Source: Myxococcota bacterium
GTDB taxonomy: Bacteria > Myxococcota_A > UBA796 > UBA2385
Reading direction: 5' to 3'
Length of the DNA stretch: 39,293 nucleotides
Assembly: GCA_023150805.1 (NCBI GenBank)
Contig: JAKLKF010000069.1
Coordinates: 1 to 39,293, forward strand
Shown: piece after piece, positions 32,628-39,293 of the stretch
How positions within the stretch are numbered: the first letter of the stretch is position 1
Layout: each line of letters starts with the position of its first letter
The notes under the pieces: generated by a model
The model's input: the letters and a program-made list of their open reading frames with translations, nothing else
The model's database searches: none
Told to the model about the DNA's origin: nothing
Position numbers and translations under genes: made by a program

Positions 32628-34004
32628 ATGCTCCTGACGCTGCTGCTCGCCTGCTCGGACCCGCCCGCTCCCTCCACCGCGCCGGTGGCGCCGCCCTCGC
32701 CGGGGACCCAGGCGTCCGCGCCCGCCGACCCGCCGTCGCCTCGCCAGGCGCCCGGCCCCTCCGCCGCCGCGCCCGGGGCGCTCCTGGTCCGCGGCCCGGA
32801 CTGCGGCCTGTCCCTGCTCCGCCTGCCGGCCGGCGACACGGAAGTGCTGGTCTCGGGCCTGCCTTGTGCCGAGGGCAACCTGGTGCTCGACGCCGACGGC
32901 CAGCGGGCCCTGGTGGGCCGGATCCTGGTCGACCTCCGCACCGGGGACCCGGCCCCGCTGCCCTCGCCGCCCTCGCCGTCGCCCGACGCCGAGTCGCTCC
33001 TGACCTTCGCCGCCGACGGCCAGGTCCTGGCCTTCCTGCGGTGGGGCGAGGAGGAGATCGGCTTCGAGGAGGGGCCCGTCTACGCGCGCAACCTCGAGGT
33101 GGTCTACACCCTGGTCGACGGCGCCTGGGTGGAGCGGGCGCGGTGGGTGACCGGCCCGGAGCTGCCCGTCGACGAGGCGGCGCGGGATGCGTGGATCGCG
33201 GCCAGCCGGGCCCGCGGGGTGGCGCTGCTGGCCGACGCGGGCGCGGGGGAGTTCGTGATCGAGGGGCCGCTGCGCGACGCGCTGGTCGCGGTGGCGCCCG
33301 GCGACTGGATCGCGGCGGGCAGCGCCGGCGGCGGGGCGCGCTTCGCCTGGAGGCTGGAGCAGCAGGGCGAGGGGACCGTCTCGCCGGGGCCCCTGCGCGT
33401 CTTCGACGGTGCGGGCTGGTTCCCGGTCGAGGGCACCGACGACCGGGCGCTCCTGGTGAGCGCCGAGGGCGACTGGCTGGTGGTGACCCAGCAGGACACC
33501 TGGTGGGCGCTGGACCTGAGCAACGGCGCCGTCGCGGCCACCGGCCAGGGCGCGGCCTGGCCCTGGCCCGCCCGGATCCCGCTGCCCGAGACCTGCACCC
33601 TGTCCTCGGACGCCTTGACCCCCGCCCTGGTCGGCGCGGCGGGGGCCTCGCCCCAGGTGCGCCGCGAGGGCCGGGCGGTGATCGAGTGGACGGCCCTGCC
33701 CGACGGCGCCGAGCTGGAGCGCCAGGTCGGCGGCTGCCACCACCTGCTCGTGGCCTACACCTGGCGCGGCGGTGCGACCGAAGCCGAGCCCCTGCCGGCG
33801 CTGGCCCGGCGCCTGGAGGCCCTGCCCCTGCAGGATCCCGCCGACGGCGTGCGCGCCCAGCTCGTGCAGGCCGCCCGCGAGGCCCGCGCCGAGGCAGGGG
33901 AGACGCGCGTGGACGTGGCCTGCGGCGAGGCGAGCTGCGGCTTCTCCTGGGGCGAGGAGCAGGGCCGGGCCGTGCTGCGCGCGGAGTACATGTTCACGTT
34001 GTGA
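32628..34004 (+). CDS. Lipoprotein of unknown function with Pro-rich linker
   Basis: A 458-residue protein. MLLTLLLACSDPP is a minimal lipobox signal (Cys9), followed by a ~40-residue Pro/Ala/Ser linker typical of surface lipoproteins. The body has repeated short beta-like stretches (LLTFAADGQVLAFLRWG, ALLVSAEGDWLVVTQQ, TWWALDLSNGAVAAT) that may be propeller-like blades. No family was recognised. Six cysteines in the mature part. Its end overlaps the convergent GNAT-like gene by 11 bases. Confidence 0.72.
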   Translation: MLLTLLLACSDPPAPSTAPVAPPSPGTQASAPADPPSPRQAPGPSAAAPGALLVRGPDCGLSLLRLPAGDTEVLVSGLPCAEGNLVLDADGQRALVGRILVDLRTGDPAPLPSPPSPSPDAESLLTFAADGQVLAFLRWGEEEIGFEEGPVYARNLEVVYTLVDGAWVERARWVTGPELPVDEAARDAWIAASRARGVALLADAGAGEFVIEGPLRDALVAVAPGDWIAAGSAGGGARFAWRLEQQGEGTVSPGPLRVFDGAGWFPVEGTDDRALLVSAEGDWLVVTQQDTWWALDLSNGAVAATGQGAAWPWPARIPLPETCTLSSDALTPALVGAAGASPQVRREGRAVIEWTALPDGAELERQVGGCHHLLVAYTWRGGATEAEPLPALARRLEALPLQDPADGVRAQLVQAAREARAEAGETRVDVACGEASCGFSWGEEQGRAVLRAEYMFTL

Positions 34005-34965
34005 GGGGGCCGGCCCGCGCCACCGCTCCCAGGCAGGCGTCGAAGCGGCCGTCGCGGAAGCAGGGCGTGCGCCGCACGTGCACGGCGACCGGCTGTCGGC
34101 CCATGACCTCGGCCATGTGCAGCACGGCGCGGCGCGCGGTGGCGCCCTTGAGCCAGGCGGCGCCGTGCTCCTCGGCCAGGGCCAGGGCGTGGTGGTAGGC
34201 GACCGGGGCGATGTCGCGGCGGCGCACCGAGGCGTCGAGCACCAGGCCGACCCCGACCGACGGGCCGTAGTGGGGATCGTCCGGGCGCAGGCCGGCCTCC
34301 AGCAGCCCGACCAGCCGCGGGCCGTCGTGGACCAGCAGGCACATCGCGCTGCCCCGGCCGCGGGCCAGCTCCTCGCGGCGGTGGGCCAGGCGGGCCTCGG
34401 AGGCCATGAACCAGGCGTAGGCCGGCTCGGCCCCGAAGACCCGGCGCAGCAGGTCGACGATCTCGTCGGCGTCCTGGGGCTCGGCGGGCGACAGCTCCAG
34501 GCCCAGGTGGCGCAGGTCGGCGGGCGGCCGCCAGCGGGCCTGCAGGGCGGCGCGGGCGGGCCCGACGCGCCCGGCGAGCAACACGGTGGTCGGCCCCAGG
34601 CCCAGCCCCGTCAGCATGCGCAGCGTGGCGGCGTCTGCGGCCGGGACCAGGCACTCGACGTCGTCGGGCAGGCCGGGCACCGTGCGCGCCAGGGCCGCGG
34701 CCAGCCAGGACAGGCCCTCGGGACTGCCGTCGTGGTGGGCGACCAGGTGGGTGACGGGGGCCCGGTAGAAGGGCTCCTCGGGCTCGTGGCAGACCAGGAC
34801 CGCCGCCGCCAGCGTGCCGTCGCCGCGGTGCAGGGCCTGGAGCTGGCCCTGCGCCAGCCGAGGGTCCAGCCAGCGGGCGTGCTCGGCCAGGGCGGCCTCT
34901 CCCCCGGGGCAGGCCGGCCCCGCCTGCATCCAGCGGTGGCGGAGGGCGGCGAGGGCGTCGCGCAT
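33994..34965 (-). CDS. GNAT-family acetyltransferase-like protein
   Basis: A 323-residue protein starting MRDALAALRHRWMQAG. The frame is open much further upstream but runs Pro/Arg-rich antisense there. It looks like two GNAT halves. The C-terminal one shows AEPQDADEIVDLLRRVFG, LVHDGPRLVGLLEAG, YGPSVGVGLVLDASVRRR (acetyl-CoA-binding region) and YHHALALAEEHGAAWLKG. The N-terminal half has GTLAAAVLVCHEPEEPFYR and PEGLSWLAAALARTV. Substrate unknown. It diverges from the DUF123 gene with 56 bases between starts. Confidence 0.6.
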   Translation of the reverse strand: MRDALAALRHRWMQAGPACPGGEAALAEHARWLDPRLAQGQLQALHRGDGTLAAAVLVCHEPEEPFYRAPVTHLVAHHDGSPEGLSWLAAALARTVPGLPDDVECLVPAADAATLRMLTGLGLGPTTVLLAGRVGPARAALQARWRPPADLRHLGLELSPAEPQDADEIVDLLRRVFGAEPAYAWFMASEARLAHRREELARGRGSAMCLLVHDGPRLVGLLEAGLRPDDPHYGPSVGVGLVLDASVRRRDIAPVAYHHALALAEEHGAAWLKGATARRAVLHMAEVMGRQPVAVHVRRTPCFRDGRFDACLGAVARAGPLTT

Positions 34966-35021
34966 GGGGCATTCTCCCCCCAGGTCGGCCGGCGCGGCAA
35001 GACCGGCGGAGGAGCACGCGG

Positions 35022-35557
35022 ATGGCCAACGGTGGGCTCTACCTGCTGGCGGTGCCGACCCCTGGCGACCTGGAGCTGCGGGTCGGTGCCCTGGGGTCGC
35101 GCCGGCTGCCGGCGGGGCTGCACCTGTACACCGGCAGCGCGCGGCGGGGCCTGTGGCAGCGGGTGGCGCGGCACCTGCGGCGGGACAAGCCCCGGCGCTG
35201 GCACGCCGACCACCTGACCTCCTGCCCGGACGTCGGCCGACCCTGCCCACCGTGGCCGCAGTGCCCGCGCGCTGGCCCTGGCGGCCGATCCGCGGCTGCC
35301 CTGGCCGCCAGGTCCTGGCCTGGCCGGGGGTCGGCCTGGAGGCCCTGCTGGGGCTGGCACCGGTGGTCGCCTGGCGCACCGGGCGAGACCCGGCGGTGGT
35401 GCAGCCGCTCGACGGGGGCGGCCTCATCTGCTGGATGGGCGCGGGGGGCTGGGTCCACACCCTGGCAGACGAGGAGGGCTTCGCCCGGAAGTGCCGGGCC
35501 CTGGGGCTGTCGGCGGACGGCCTGGACCGGGAGGATCCGGAGGCTCCAACCGCTTAG
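35022..35557 (+). pseudogene. DUF123 (GIY-YIG-related) gene with an internal frameshift
   Basis: The first ~65 residues are a clear DUF123 start: GGLYLLAVPTP, RVGALGSRRLPAGLHLYTGS and HLRRDKPRRWHADHLT. These proteins are small relatives of GIY-YIG nucleases. Around 35215-35250 the coding signal moves to another frame, which runs to a TAG at 35557 (VLAWPGVGLEALLGLAPVVA, GGLICWMGAGGWVHTLADE). The total span is not a multiple of three. Staying in the first frame gives Pro/Arg-rich nonsense running into the next gene. The second segment does not show the usual GxGxSDC ending of DUF123, so it may instead be a separate fragment. No homopolymer is present at the break. Confidence 0.55.
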
Positions 35558-35566
35558 GACCGGCCC

Positions 35567-36259
35567 GTGGCCCCCGACCCCGACAAGCTGCTCGACCGCG
35601 TGCGCAAGCTGCTGGCCCTGGCCGGCTCGCCCAACGTGCACGAGGCGGCCCTGGCGGCGGCGCGCGCCCAGGCGCTGATCGAGGACCACCGCCTGCACGG
35701 GCTGCTGGCGGCGCAGGACGAGGCCGCGGCCGAGCCGCTGGGCACCGGCGAGGAGGCGCCGCTGGAGGTGACGCGGCGGCCACGCAAGTGGAAGCGGGTG
35801 CTGGCGGCGCGGCTGGCGGAGGTCAACGGCTGCGTGGCCTGGACGGCGCGGGAGGGGCGCGAGGAGCGGCTGCTGCTGGCGGGCCGGGCCGAGGACCGGC
35901 AGGCGGTGGCGGCGATCTGGGACTGGCTGGTGCAGCGCATCGAGTGGGCCAGCGCGACCGAGGGTGCGGGCCGCGACCGCGCCTGGCACGAGGCCTTCCG
36001 CGTGGGCGCGGCCGAGGTGGTGGCGCAGCGGCTGGCCCAGGCCCGGCTGCAGGCGCGGCAGGGGCTGGTGGACGAGGCGGGGCCGGCTGCCCTGGCGGTG
36101 GTGGACGCCCGGCTGGCGGCGCGGCAGGCGGCGGTCGAGCGCTTCGTGGCCGAGCGGCTGCGGCTGAAGCCGGGGCGCGGCATGTCGCTGGATGCGCGGG
36201 CCTGGGAGGCCGGCCGCGCGGCGGGGGCGCGGCTGCCGCTGGCCCCCGGGGAGGGGTGA
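35567..36259 (+). CDS. DUF2786 domain protein
   Basis: A 230-residue protein with a GTG start. PDKLLDRVRKLLALAGSPN, then HEAALAAARAQALIEDHRLHG, is the typical DUF2786 opening (KLLALAxSxxxxEAxxAxxxAQxL). The domain continues to ~170 with KRVLAARLAEVNGCVAW, a segment seen in related proteins of unknown function. The C-terminus is Ala/Arg-rich helix. No catalytic motif is known. It follows the DUF123 remnant by nine bases. Confidence 0.78.
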   Translation: MAPDPDKLLDRVRKLLALAGSPNVHEAALAAARAQALIEDHRLHGLLAAQDEAAAEPLGTGEEAPLEVTRRPRKWKRVLAARLAEVNGCVAWTAREGREERLLLAGRAEDRQAVAAIWDWLVQRIEWASATEGAGRDRAWHEAFRVGAAEVVAQRLAQARLQARQGLVDEAGPAALAVVDARLAARQAAVERFVAERLRLKPGRGMSLDARAWEAGRAAGARLPLAPGEG

Positions 36260-36331
36260 AGTGGGGAGAGGCGCGGGCGGGCTCAGGATCTGGGCGGGGC
36301 GCCGGCCCGGTCCGGGCCGTCAGGGGTCGGC

Positions 36332-37327
36332 ATGACCGACACAGCTCCCTCGCGGGTCGTGGTCCTGGGCGCGGGCGCCATCGGCGCGGGCGTCGGCGGG
36401 CTCTTGTGGGAGGCCGGCGTCGACGTGCTGCTGGTCGCGCGCGGGGCGCACGGGCGCGCGCTGGCGGAGCAGGGGCTGGACCTGCGCCTGCCGGGCGGGC
36501 CGCGGCGGCTGCGGGTGCCGGTGGGCGGCGTCGAGGACGTGCGAGCCGGGGACCTGGTCCTGCTGGCGACCATGGGGCACGACAGCCGGGAGGCGGTCGC
36601 GGCCGTGCCGCTCGAGGTCCCGATCGCCAGCTTCCAGAACGGGCTGCGGCCGCTGGAGGCCCTGGCGGACCGGCCGCTCGTGGCGGGAGTGCTCTACGTG
36701 CCGGCCGAGCGCCGCGCGCCGGGGGTGGTGGCGCTGGCCGGCGCGCCCTCGCCGGGGGCGATCTTCCTGGGCCGCTGGCCGGCGGGCTTCCTGGGCCGCT
36801 GGCCGGCGGGCTTCCTGGGCCGCTGGCCGGCGGGGGGGCTCGGGCCCGAGCGCTGGCTGGCCGCGGCGCTGGTGCGGGCGGGCTTCCGGGCCGAGGTCTT
36901 CGAGGACATCGCGCCGTGGGTGCGGGCAAAGTGCCTGACCAACCTGGGCGGCACCTTCGCCGCGCTCTGCGACGCGCCGCCGGCGGACCTGGTCGAGGCG
37001 ACGGTGGAGGAGGCGCGGGCCGTCTTCCGCGCGCGGGGCGAGGAGGTGGTGCCCGACGAGGAGTTCGACGCGCGCCTCGGGCCGATGCAGGTGGTGGCCG
37101 TCGACGGCCTGCCGCGGGTGGGCGGCTCGACGCGCCACGCGCTGGCCCGCGGGGACCGCCTGGAGACGGAGTGGCTGCACGGCTGGTTCGTCGAGCAGGG
37201 GGCGCGGCTTGGCGTGCCGACGCCCATGAACGCGGCGCTGGTGGCGCTGGCCGAGCGGGCCATGGCGGAGGGCTGGGCGCCGGGGGCCCTGTCGCCGGAG
37301 GGGATCCGGGAGGCGTTGGGGGGCTGA
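36332..37327 (+). CDS. Ketopantoate reductase-like protein (ApbA/PanE family) with an internal triplicated octapeptide
   Basis: A 331-residue protein. VVVLGAGAIGAGVGGLLWEAG is the NADPH-binding Rossmann start, followed by VLLVARGAHGRAL. LVLLATMGHDSREAV and ASFQNGLRP are family motifs. RAKCLTNLGGTFAAL holds the catalytic Lys and Asn region, and RHALARGDRLETEWLHGWFVE the substrate-binding Glu region. PanE reduces 2-dehydropantoate to pantoate for coenzyme A, but many ApbA relatives reduce other ketoacids. In the middle, FLGRWPAG is repeated three times in a row by a 24-bp tandem repeat; relatives have a single strand there. The insertion is in frame, so the gene may still work. Confidence 0.82.
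   Translation: MTDTAPSRVVVLGAGAIGAGVGGLLWEAGVDVLLVARGAHGRALAEQGLDLRLPGGPRRLRVPVGGVEDVRAGDLVLLATMGHDSREAVAAVPLEVPIASFQNGLRPLEALADRPLVAGVLYVPAERRAPGVVALAGAPSPGAIFLGRWPAGFLGRWPAGFLGRWPAGGLGPERWLAAALVRAGFRAEVFEDIAPWVRAKCLTNLGGTFAALCDAPPADLVEATVEEARAVFRARGEEVVPDEEFDARLGPMQVVAVDGLPRVGGSTRHALARGDRLETEWLHGWFVEQGARLGVPTPMNAALVALAERAMAEGWAPGALSPEGIREALGG
36764..36835 (+). repeat. Three copies of a 24-bp in-frame tandem repeat
   Basis: TTCCTGGGCCGCTGGCCGGC and four more bases are repeated exactly at 36764 and 36788. The third copy, from 36812, diverges only at its end. It encodes FLGRWPAG three times within the ketopantoate reductase-like gene. Confidence 0.9.
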
Positions 37328-37400
37328 GCCCGGGCAGGGTTGCCCCGGCACGCGGGGACAGAGATGATGGCTTCTTCTGGTCCCATGAGGGAGACAGGTC

Positions 37401-37910
37401 ATGTCCGACGCCGCCTACGCCCGCCGCATGGCTCGCTACAACCGCTGGCAGAACGACAACCTGCTGCAGGCCGCGGGCTGCCTGTCCGCGGAGGAGCGCC
37501 GCCGGGATCGCGGGGCCTTCTTCGGCTCGATCGAGGCGACCTTCGCCCACCTGCTGTGGGCCGACCGGATGTGGATGTCGCGCTTCGCGCCGGACCTCGT
37601 CGAGCGCCCGGCGAGCCGCCCGGAGCGGGGGGCGACCGTGGAGTGGGAGCGCTTCGTGGCGGAGCGGCGCGCGTGCGACGAGACCATCCTCTCCTGGGCC
37701 GATGCCCTGACGGAGGACGCCTTCGCCGAGCCGCTCACCTGGTTCTCCGGCATCCAGGGGCGGCAGGTGAGCCGCAGCCGGGCCTTCGTCGTCACCCACT
37801 TCTTCAACCACCAGACCCACCACCGCGGCCAGGTCCACGCGCTGCTGACCGCCGCCGGGGTCACGCCGGGGGACACGGACCTGATGCTGATGCCGGAGGA
37901 GGGTCGGTAG
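37401..37910 (+). CDS. DinB/YfiT-family metal-binding protein
   Basis: A 169-residue protein. The three-histidine metal site of the DinB fold is visible: FAHLLWADRMW (His50), then HFFNHQTHHRGQVHALL (His137 and His141). The four-helix pattern starts with YARRMARYNRWQNDNLLQAA. Family members are often thiol-dependent S-transferases or stress proteins; the exact substrate cannot be told. GGGAGACAGG lies just upstream of the ATG. Full-length. Confidence 0.88.
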   Translation: MSDAAYARRMARYNRWQNDNLLQAAGCLSAEERRRDRGAFFGSIEATFAHLLWADRMWMSRFAPDLVERPASRPERGATVEWERFVAERRACDETILSWADALTEDAFAEPLTWFSGIQGRQVSRSRAFVVTHFFNHQTHHRGQVHALLTAAGVTPGDTDLMLMPEEGR

Positions 37911-37989
37911 GGGAGGGGAACCCGCGCACGGTCCCGGGGGGCGCGAGGGCGAGGATCCGGCCCGGAGACCGCTTCAAGCATCCCCGCGG

Positions 37990-38661
37990 CTACTCGTAGG
38001 AGCGGAGCTTCGTGTACCTGCCCTGCACCACGCCGACGTCTTCGACCCAGTACTCGCTCCAGCCCTCGTTGGGGACCTCGTGGACGGAGACGACGAAGGC
38101 GTGGAACTCCCCGGCCGGTACCTCGACCTTGTCGTAGCCCGTGACCTCGTAGGTCAGGGTCTCCTCCAGCTCGTAGGTCTCGTCGCCGATCGTGGACTCG
38201 CGCCGGCGATCGACCTGCCAGGTGTCCCCCACCTCGAAGCGGGCCGGGGCCACGAGCGGAGCCTCGGGGTAGACCGTGTCGACCTGGTGCCGGCTCTTGG
38301 TCCCCGACTTGCCCCAGCTCCGGCGGTGGGAGTGGCTGGCCAGCAGGTGCCAGCCGTCTGCCTGGCACTGCAACCACAAGGTCGACTCGTCCTCGTCCCG
38401 GCCGCCCCACTGGTGCTCGATCGCAGAGGACTGCGCCAGGGCTTGCACCTCGACGCCATCGTAGCTGTCGGGGCCCTCCACGAGCTGGGCCAGCTCGCCC
38501 CACCAGGCTCCTTCCTCCGGGCTCTCGTAGTCGAAGTCCCATGCCGCGCCGACCTCCTCCAGCGGCCAGACCGGGCTGCACTGCCCCGGCTTCGCCGACA
38601 GGCCGCGCGGTCCGCACCCCAGCGCCAGGCACAGCGCCCACGCCAACGCGTATGGACCCAT
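37990..38661 (-). CDS. Lipoprotein of unknown function
   Basis: A 223-residue protein. MGPYALAWALCLALGCGP is a signal peptide with lipobox LALGC. GGAGGT lies four bases before the ATG. The mature protein is beta-rich and charged: FEVGDTWQVDRRRESTIG, YELEETLTYEVTGYDKVEV, VPAGEFHAFVVSVHEVP and SEYWVEDVGVVQGRY. This last pattern (a V-x-T-P/A-G-E-F step followed by YW...GVG) is common in beta-sheet lipoproteins that ride on an MlaA/LolA-like or DUF3108-like scaffold, but I cannot place it in a family. Confidence 0.72.
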   Translation of the reverse strand: MGPYALAWALCLALGCGPRGLSAKPGQCSPVWPLEEVGAAWDFDYESPEEGAWWGELAQLVEGPDSYDGVEVQALAQSSAIEHQWGGRDEDESTLWLQCQADGWHLLASHSHRRSWGKSGTKSRHQVDTVYPEAPLVAPARFEVGDTWQVDRRRESTIGDETYELEETLTYEVTGYDKVEVPAGEFHAFVVSVHEVPNEGWSEYWVEDVGVVQGRYTKLRSYE

Positions 38662-39100
38662 CGGACCTCCATGGACCTGAGAATAGCGGCACCAACGGGG
38701 TGGTCGGCTCGTCGCGACCGGTTGACGCAGGAGAAGGGAAGCCCAGGCGATCGGTGCCCTTCGAGCGCTTTTGCCCTGCGCGCGGACCCCGCCCCCCGAA
38801 AGGTGCCGGCTGTTATCCTTTGATCCCTTTCGCCCTCCTGCGCATGAGCCACGCCCGGTGTGCCTCGGCGGGGCGCCAAGAGGGGCCCCTGCGGTCACCG
38901 GCGCCGCTGCGGTGATCCCGATGGCATCGGCGCGGGAAAGATCAAAGGATAACAGCCGGCACCTACATGCACGGCGCCAGGACGGCCGCGTCCACACGGC
39001 GTCCACAGCCTGACCCTACAACCTCCACGGACCTTTCGCCCCGGGTCCGCGCACGCGGCGACCCGCCGGGTCATGCTGCGGCCATCACCCCGAGGTCCGC
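38662..39100. other. 439-base intergenic region with a long inverted repeat
   Basis: No convincing coding frame. It contains a perfect 25-bp inverted repeat (next entry) and, at its right edge, GAGGT placed before the GTG of the next gene. Promoter sequences for the flanking divergent genes must lie here but are not identifiable by eye. Confidence 0.6.
38801..38964. repeat. Perfect 25-bp inverted repeat bounding a 164-bp element (MITE-like)
   Basis: The arm at 38801-38825 (AGGTGCCGGCTGTTATCCTT...) is exactly complementary to 38940-38964, with a 114-bp centre. The AT-rich core TGTTATCCTTTGATC stands out against the GC-rich background. No clear target-site duplication is seen and the centre has no gene. 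It could be a small non-autonomous mobile element or a large hairpin. Confidence 0.7.
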
Positions 39101-39293
39101 GTGGAAGCCCTCGCCTTCCTGATCGGCCTGGCCGCTGTCGCCTGGACGGTGCTGATGCCGCCGGTGGCGCTGCTGCTGGCCCTGTCGGCCCGCGCCGAGC
39201 TGCAGCGGCTGCGCGAGCGCGTGGCCCGCCTGGAGGCTGGCGCGCCCGCCCCTCGCCCCGAGGCCGCCCCTCGCCCCGAGCCCGCCCCTCGCC
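39101..39293 (+). CDS. Membrane protein N-terminus, DUF2339-like (3' end outside window)
   Basis: A GTG start with GAGGT upstream. The 64 visible residues comprise one membrane helix (FLIGLAAVAWTVLMPPVALL) followed by ALSARAELQRLRERVARLEAG and a Pro/Ala/Arg-rich linker. This is the usual start of DUF2339 multi-pass membrane proteins (short helix, coiled coil with LExRVxxLE, Pro-rich linker). Only the beginning is visible, so the assignment is tentative. Confidence 0.55.
   Translation, partial: MEALAFLIGLAAVAWTVLMPPVALLLALSARAELQRLRERVARLEAGAPAPRPEAAPRPEPAPR

Noticed and set aside
34966..35460. Upstream extension of the GNAT-like gene
   Set aside because: The extension is Pro/Ala/Arg-rich and overlaps the divergent DUF123 gene; homology begins after the ATG at 34965.
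35823..37838. Long minus-strand open frame opposite the DUF2786, reductase and DinB genes
   Set aside because: Pro/Ala/Arg-rich translation without motifs; the plus-strand genes are clearly real.
38801..38964. Integron attC site
   Set aside because: The arms do not contain matched RYYYAAC/GTTRRRY core sites and no integrase gene is visible.

Overview
The window is very GC-rich (roughly three quarters G+C by eye). It carries many predicted lipoproteins with a lipobox right at the N-terminus, GTG and TTG starts, and tightly packed genes with 4-base stop/start overlaps. Together these suggest a myxobacterium-like member of the former Deltaproteobacteria (Myxococcota or a relative). This is inferred from style and gene content; no rRNA or other phylogenetic marker is present. 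No tRNA, rRNA, CRISPR array or complete insertion sequence was seen.

Layout. 1-925: 3' part of a REP-associated tyrosine transposase followed by a 26-bp palindromic tandem repeat. 938-5596: a cyclophilin lipoprotein, a PRPP synthetase (minus strand), and a two-gene unit of a Tat-type small subunit and a GMC flavoprotein. 5675-8433: a candidate sigma-54 promoter with a (CT)8 tract, then four close-set genes: a 111-residue protein, a HELGH (zincin-like) protein with a Cys-rich head, and two related Cys-rich lipoproteins. 8479-13736: a secreted protein, a probable selenoprotein (minus strand), a YadA-like beta-roll lipoprotein and a PNGase F-like lipoprotein. 13799-18650: an acyl carrier protein with an acyl-ACP reductase-like partner, a HerA/FtsK-like ATPase split by a frameshift, and a methyltransferase. 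18663-24914: a 5'-truncated nuclease remnant, miaB, and two proteins of unknown function. 25077-29268: an ABC permease, its ATPase and an HDAC-fold enzyme, translationally coupled. 28953-32521 (minus): a zinc-ribbon membrane protein, an HExxH peptide-hydroxylase-like protein and a GT-C transferase. 32628-37910: a lipoprotein, a GNAT protein, a frameshifted DUF123 gene, a DUF2786 protein, a ketopantoate reductase-like protein and a DinB-fold protein. 37990-39293: a lipoprotein, a long perfect inverted repeat, and the start of a DUF2339-like membrane protein.

The strongest discovery is on the minus strand at 9212-11032. A lipoprotein with a beta-propeller-like region and an Ig-like region continues through an in-frame TGA into a thioredoxin-fold domain. 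The TGA falls exactly at the first position of the CxxC motif (UxxC), and a bacterial SECIS-like hairpin with a GGU-containing loop lies just downstream. Read as one gene, it encodes an exported 606-residue selenoprotein. The second candidate for a new system is the sigma-54-type cassette at 5675-8433.

Several genes carry single frame disruptions: an A5 run in the ATPase, a C9 run in the HDAC-like gene, and one in the DUF123 gene. These could be sequencing or assembly indels, real pseudogenes, or recoding; the sequence alone cannot decide.
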